From positions 806,001 to 870,000 of the forward strand of contig NZ_BCNV01000001.1 in the NCBI RefSeq assembly GCF_001570725.1: a stretch of 64,000 bases of DNA. Reading direction: 5' to 3'. Source of the DNA: Paenibacillus amylolyticus. GTDB taxonomy: Bacteria; Bacillota; Bacilli; Paenibacillales; Paenibacillaceae. Shown piece after piece: positions 54,675 through 64,000 of this stretch (position 1 is its first letter; each line of letters starts with the position of its first letter). Position numbers and translations under genes: made by a program. The notes under the pieces were generated by a model that searched no databases, was not told where the DNA came from, and worked only from the letters and a program-made list of their open reading frames with translations.

Positions 54675-54702
54675 AGAGGGATGGGAATTCCCTTTTTGAA
54701 TT

Positions 54703-54724
54703 TTAGTTATTGATCAATCACTAA
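54703..54724. promoter_or_regulatory. TetR operator candidate, site 2
   Basis: TTAGT-T-ATTGATCAAT-C-ACTAA, a perfect palindrome of 22 bp apart from the two variable bases. Confidence 0.65.
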
Positions 54725-54747
54725 TTATGGATTATATTGTTTTCATG

Positions 54748-54769
54748 TAAGTAATTGATCAATAACTAA
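54748..54769. promoter_or_regulatory. TetR operator candidate, site 3
   Basis: TAAGT-A-ATTGATCAAT-A-ACTAA, 45 bp after site 2 and 24 bp before the dehydrogenase start. Confidence 0.65.
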
Positions 54770-54793
54770 ATGGATGAAAGAGGTCGATCTACG

Positions 54794-55747
54794 ATGAAAA
54801 GAGCTATTGTGATTGGAGCCACAGGTGGAACAGGTGCAGCGATTACGGAGGAATTGATCAAACGAGGCATTTCTACGATTGCTTTTGGCCGCTCCCATCA
54901 AAAACTGGAGCAACTTGCGGTAAAGTTGGGATCTCCAGATCACCTGCAAATCGCAGTGGGAGATGCATTTCGGTCGGATGATATTATCGCTGCTTCTCAG
55001 GAAACGGATGTCATGTTTCATTGTGCGAATGTCCCGTATAACGAAATGGAGAGCAGGCTGATCCCGCTGGGCGAATCCGTGATGGCGGCGGCAGATCACT
55101 TGGGGCTAAACGTGGTTGTAATAGACGGAATCTACCCTTATGGTAGGAGGCAAATGAGCGAGGTAACGGAAGAACACCCGAAACAGCCACATACCCGCAA
55201 AGGCAAGACACGACTTGCCTATGAACAAATGTTATTTAGCACAAGATGGAGCAGAGCTCAGGTGATGATCGTTCGTTTGCCGGACTATTATGGCCCATCG
55301 GCTAATCAGGCTTCCTATCTGGGTTCAACGCTTGAAGCGATAGCGAAAGGCAGGATGGCTTTTTTTATCGGAAATATGAAGGTTCCCAGAGAGTACATCT
55401 ATTTACCGGATGCTGCGGTTATGGTAGTGGAGCTGGCAAGCAGGGAGACGACGTATGGAGAGAACTGGAACATTCCTGGATCGGGGATCATTTCGGGTTA
55501 TGAGATTGTGCGTATGGCACAGAAGGCTGCGGGGATAAGAAAACCTGTGATGGCGTTAGGAAAATTGGGATTGTCGTTGATTGGACGGGGTGTACCCGTT
55601 ATGAAAGAAATTGTAGAGATGTTATATCTGACCGAGGAACCCCTGATCTTGAGCAGACAGAAATATGAGGAACAGATTGGTCCAGTTGTGGCAACATCTT
55701 TTGCAGACGGAATTGCGTTGACGATTAAGGAGTTACAGGGTGAGTAG
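54794..55747 (+). CDS. NAD(P)-binding epimerase/dehydratase-like protein
   Basis: A 317-residue Rossmann-fold protein of the extended SDR / NmrA kind. The nucleotide loop is VIGATGGTGAAITEEL (about 5-20). YEQMLF and MIVRLPDYYGPSANQ fit NAD-dependent epimerases, although the YxxxK pair is not clear. The substrate is unknown. I prefer ATG 54794, about ten bases after GAGGT, over 54770. Two TetR-type operators precede it, so it is probably repressed by the adjacent TetR. Confidence 0.82.
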   Translation: MKRAIVIGATGGTGAAITEELIKRGISTIAFGRSHQKLEQLAVKLGSPDHLQIAVGDAFRSDDIIAASQETDVMFHCANVPYNEMESRLIPLGESVMAAADHLGLNVVVIDGIYPYGRRQMSEVTEEHPKQPHTRKGKTRLAYEQMLFSTRWSRAQVMIVRLPDYYGPSANQASYLGSTLEAIAKGRMAFFIGNMKVPREYIYLPDAAVMVVELASRETTYGENWNIPGSGIISGYEIVRMAQKAAGIRKPVMALGKLGLSLIGRGVPVMKEIVEMLYLTEEPLILSRQKYEEQIGPVVATSFADGIALTIKELQGE

Positions 55748-55770
55748 AGGGGAATATATTTTTTAAAGAA

Positions 55771-63649
<7,879 letters not shown>

Positions 63650-63710
63650 AAACGTCTTAACGGATTGCGCGCCTATGGACAAATTCGTGAAGTTGTAATA
63701 AGTTAGTTTG

Positions 63711-63732
63711 AAGATATTCGAAATATCTTTCG
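63711..63732. promoter_or_regulatory. inverted repeat before the YnzC-like gene
   Basis: AAGATATT-CGA-AATATCTT is a perfect 8-3-8 palindrome, overlapping CGAAA-TATC-TTTCG, which has the spacing of the Bacillus LexA box CGAAC-N4-GTTCG but symmetric substitutions. ynzC lies in the lexA-yneA region in Bacillus, so an SOS operator is possible but unproven. Confidence 0.35.
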
Positions 63733-63762
63733 AGAATTGGACTAACAAGTGAGGTGGATTGC

Positions 63763-64000
63763 ATGATTCCTATTTTGGGACGCATCAATGAATTAAGTCG
63801 AAAACAACGCAGCAGCGTCGGCTTGACGAAAGCAGAAAAAAGCGAGCAGCAGGAGCTTAGAAAACAATATTTACAGGCTATTCGAGGTCAGGTGCTGACA
63901 ACCATGTTGGCAGTATCCGTTGTGGACCCACTGGGTCATGATGTGACCCCTGAGAAATTAACCAATGAAAAATTGCAGCGCCGTGAACAAGCCGGCCAAT
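63763..64000 (+). CDS. DUF896 (YnzC-like) protein, 3' end outside window
   Basis: 79 residues are visible from ATG 63763 behind GAGGTGG. They match the DUF896 / UPF0291 pattern: PILGRINELSRKQRSSVGLTKAEKSEQQELRKQYL, then VDPLGHDVTPEKL. These are small cytoplasmic helical proteins of unknown function. B. subtilis YnzC is 77 residues, so this copy is slightly longer; its stop is not in the window. Confidence 0.92.
   Translation, partial: MIPILGRINELSRKQRSSVGLTKAEKSEQQELRKQYLQAIRGQVLTTMLAVSVVDPLGHDVTPEKLTNEKLQRREQAGQ

Overview
The window reads as chromosome of an endospore-forming Firmicute, most likely a Paenibacillus. The core gene order follows the Bacillus subtilis yheA, ytoI-ytpI-ytrI-ytrH-dnaE, accDA-pyk, ytvI-citZ-icd-mdh-pho and polA-mutM-ytaF-coaE-nrdR blocks. 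Spore genes are scattered through it (ytrH/ytrI, ytvI, ytaF, an alpha/beta-type SASP, a YheC/YheD protein). Ribosome-binding sites are strong AGGAGG types, with several GTG and TTG starts. No species is claimed.

Region 1 (1-16 kb) is housekeeping: a YheC/YheD fragment, yheA, ytoI, the sporulation cluster ytrH-ytrI-ytpI behind a sigma-E-like promoter, a dnaE with two unusual low-complexity inserts, a PgpA-like phosphatase, accD-accA, pyk, a YbgC-type thioesterase, fxsA and ytvI. Region 2 (16-20.4 kb) is the TCA set citZ-icd-mdh, with a cre-like site and a perfect palindrome upstream. Region 3 (20.4-29.1 kb) holds a small membrane protein, a GGDEF sensor, a cupin, phoR-phoP (inverted relative to Bacillus), a soluble CBS/chemoreceptor-like protein and pstB-phoU. 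PhoP boxes with 11-bp phasing lie before phoP, before the receptor and before pstB. Region 4 (29.3-36.2 kb) is polA-mutM-ytaF-coaE-transglycosylase, the SASP, nrdR and tRNA-Ala(GGC).

Region 5 (36.2-39.0 kb) looks like a small islet at the tRNA-Ala gene. It carries one secreted LRR/SLH-domain surface protein and ends in a degenerate copy of the tRNA 3' end. Region 6 (39.1-47.7 kb) is accessory metabolism and stress: a MocR regulator diverging from an LLM oxidoreductase-ogt pair, a covalent-flavin oxidase, an AraC regulator, a Fur-box-preceded flavoprotein reductase, and a MarR-nitroreductase-monooxygenase operon. Region 7 (47.9-53.6 kb) is an iron-siderophore locus with three Fur boxes, two binding lipoproteins, a Btr-like AraC/binding-protein regulator and a FhuF-like reductase. 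Its first gene is an AraC regulator that runs in frame, without a stop codon, into a lipoprotein.

Region 8 (54.1-63.7 kb) has a TetR regulator, a Rossmann-fold dehydrogenase and a 2,579-residue Gly-X-Thr collagen-like protein. Copies of one TTGATCAA-centred operator lie before all three, so they may form one small regulon. The window ends inside a DUF896 (YnzC-like) gene.
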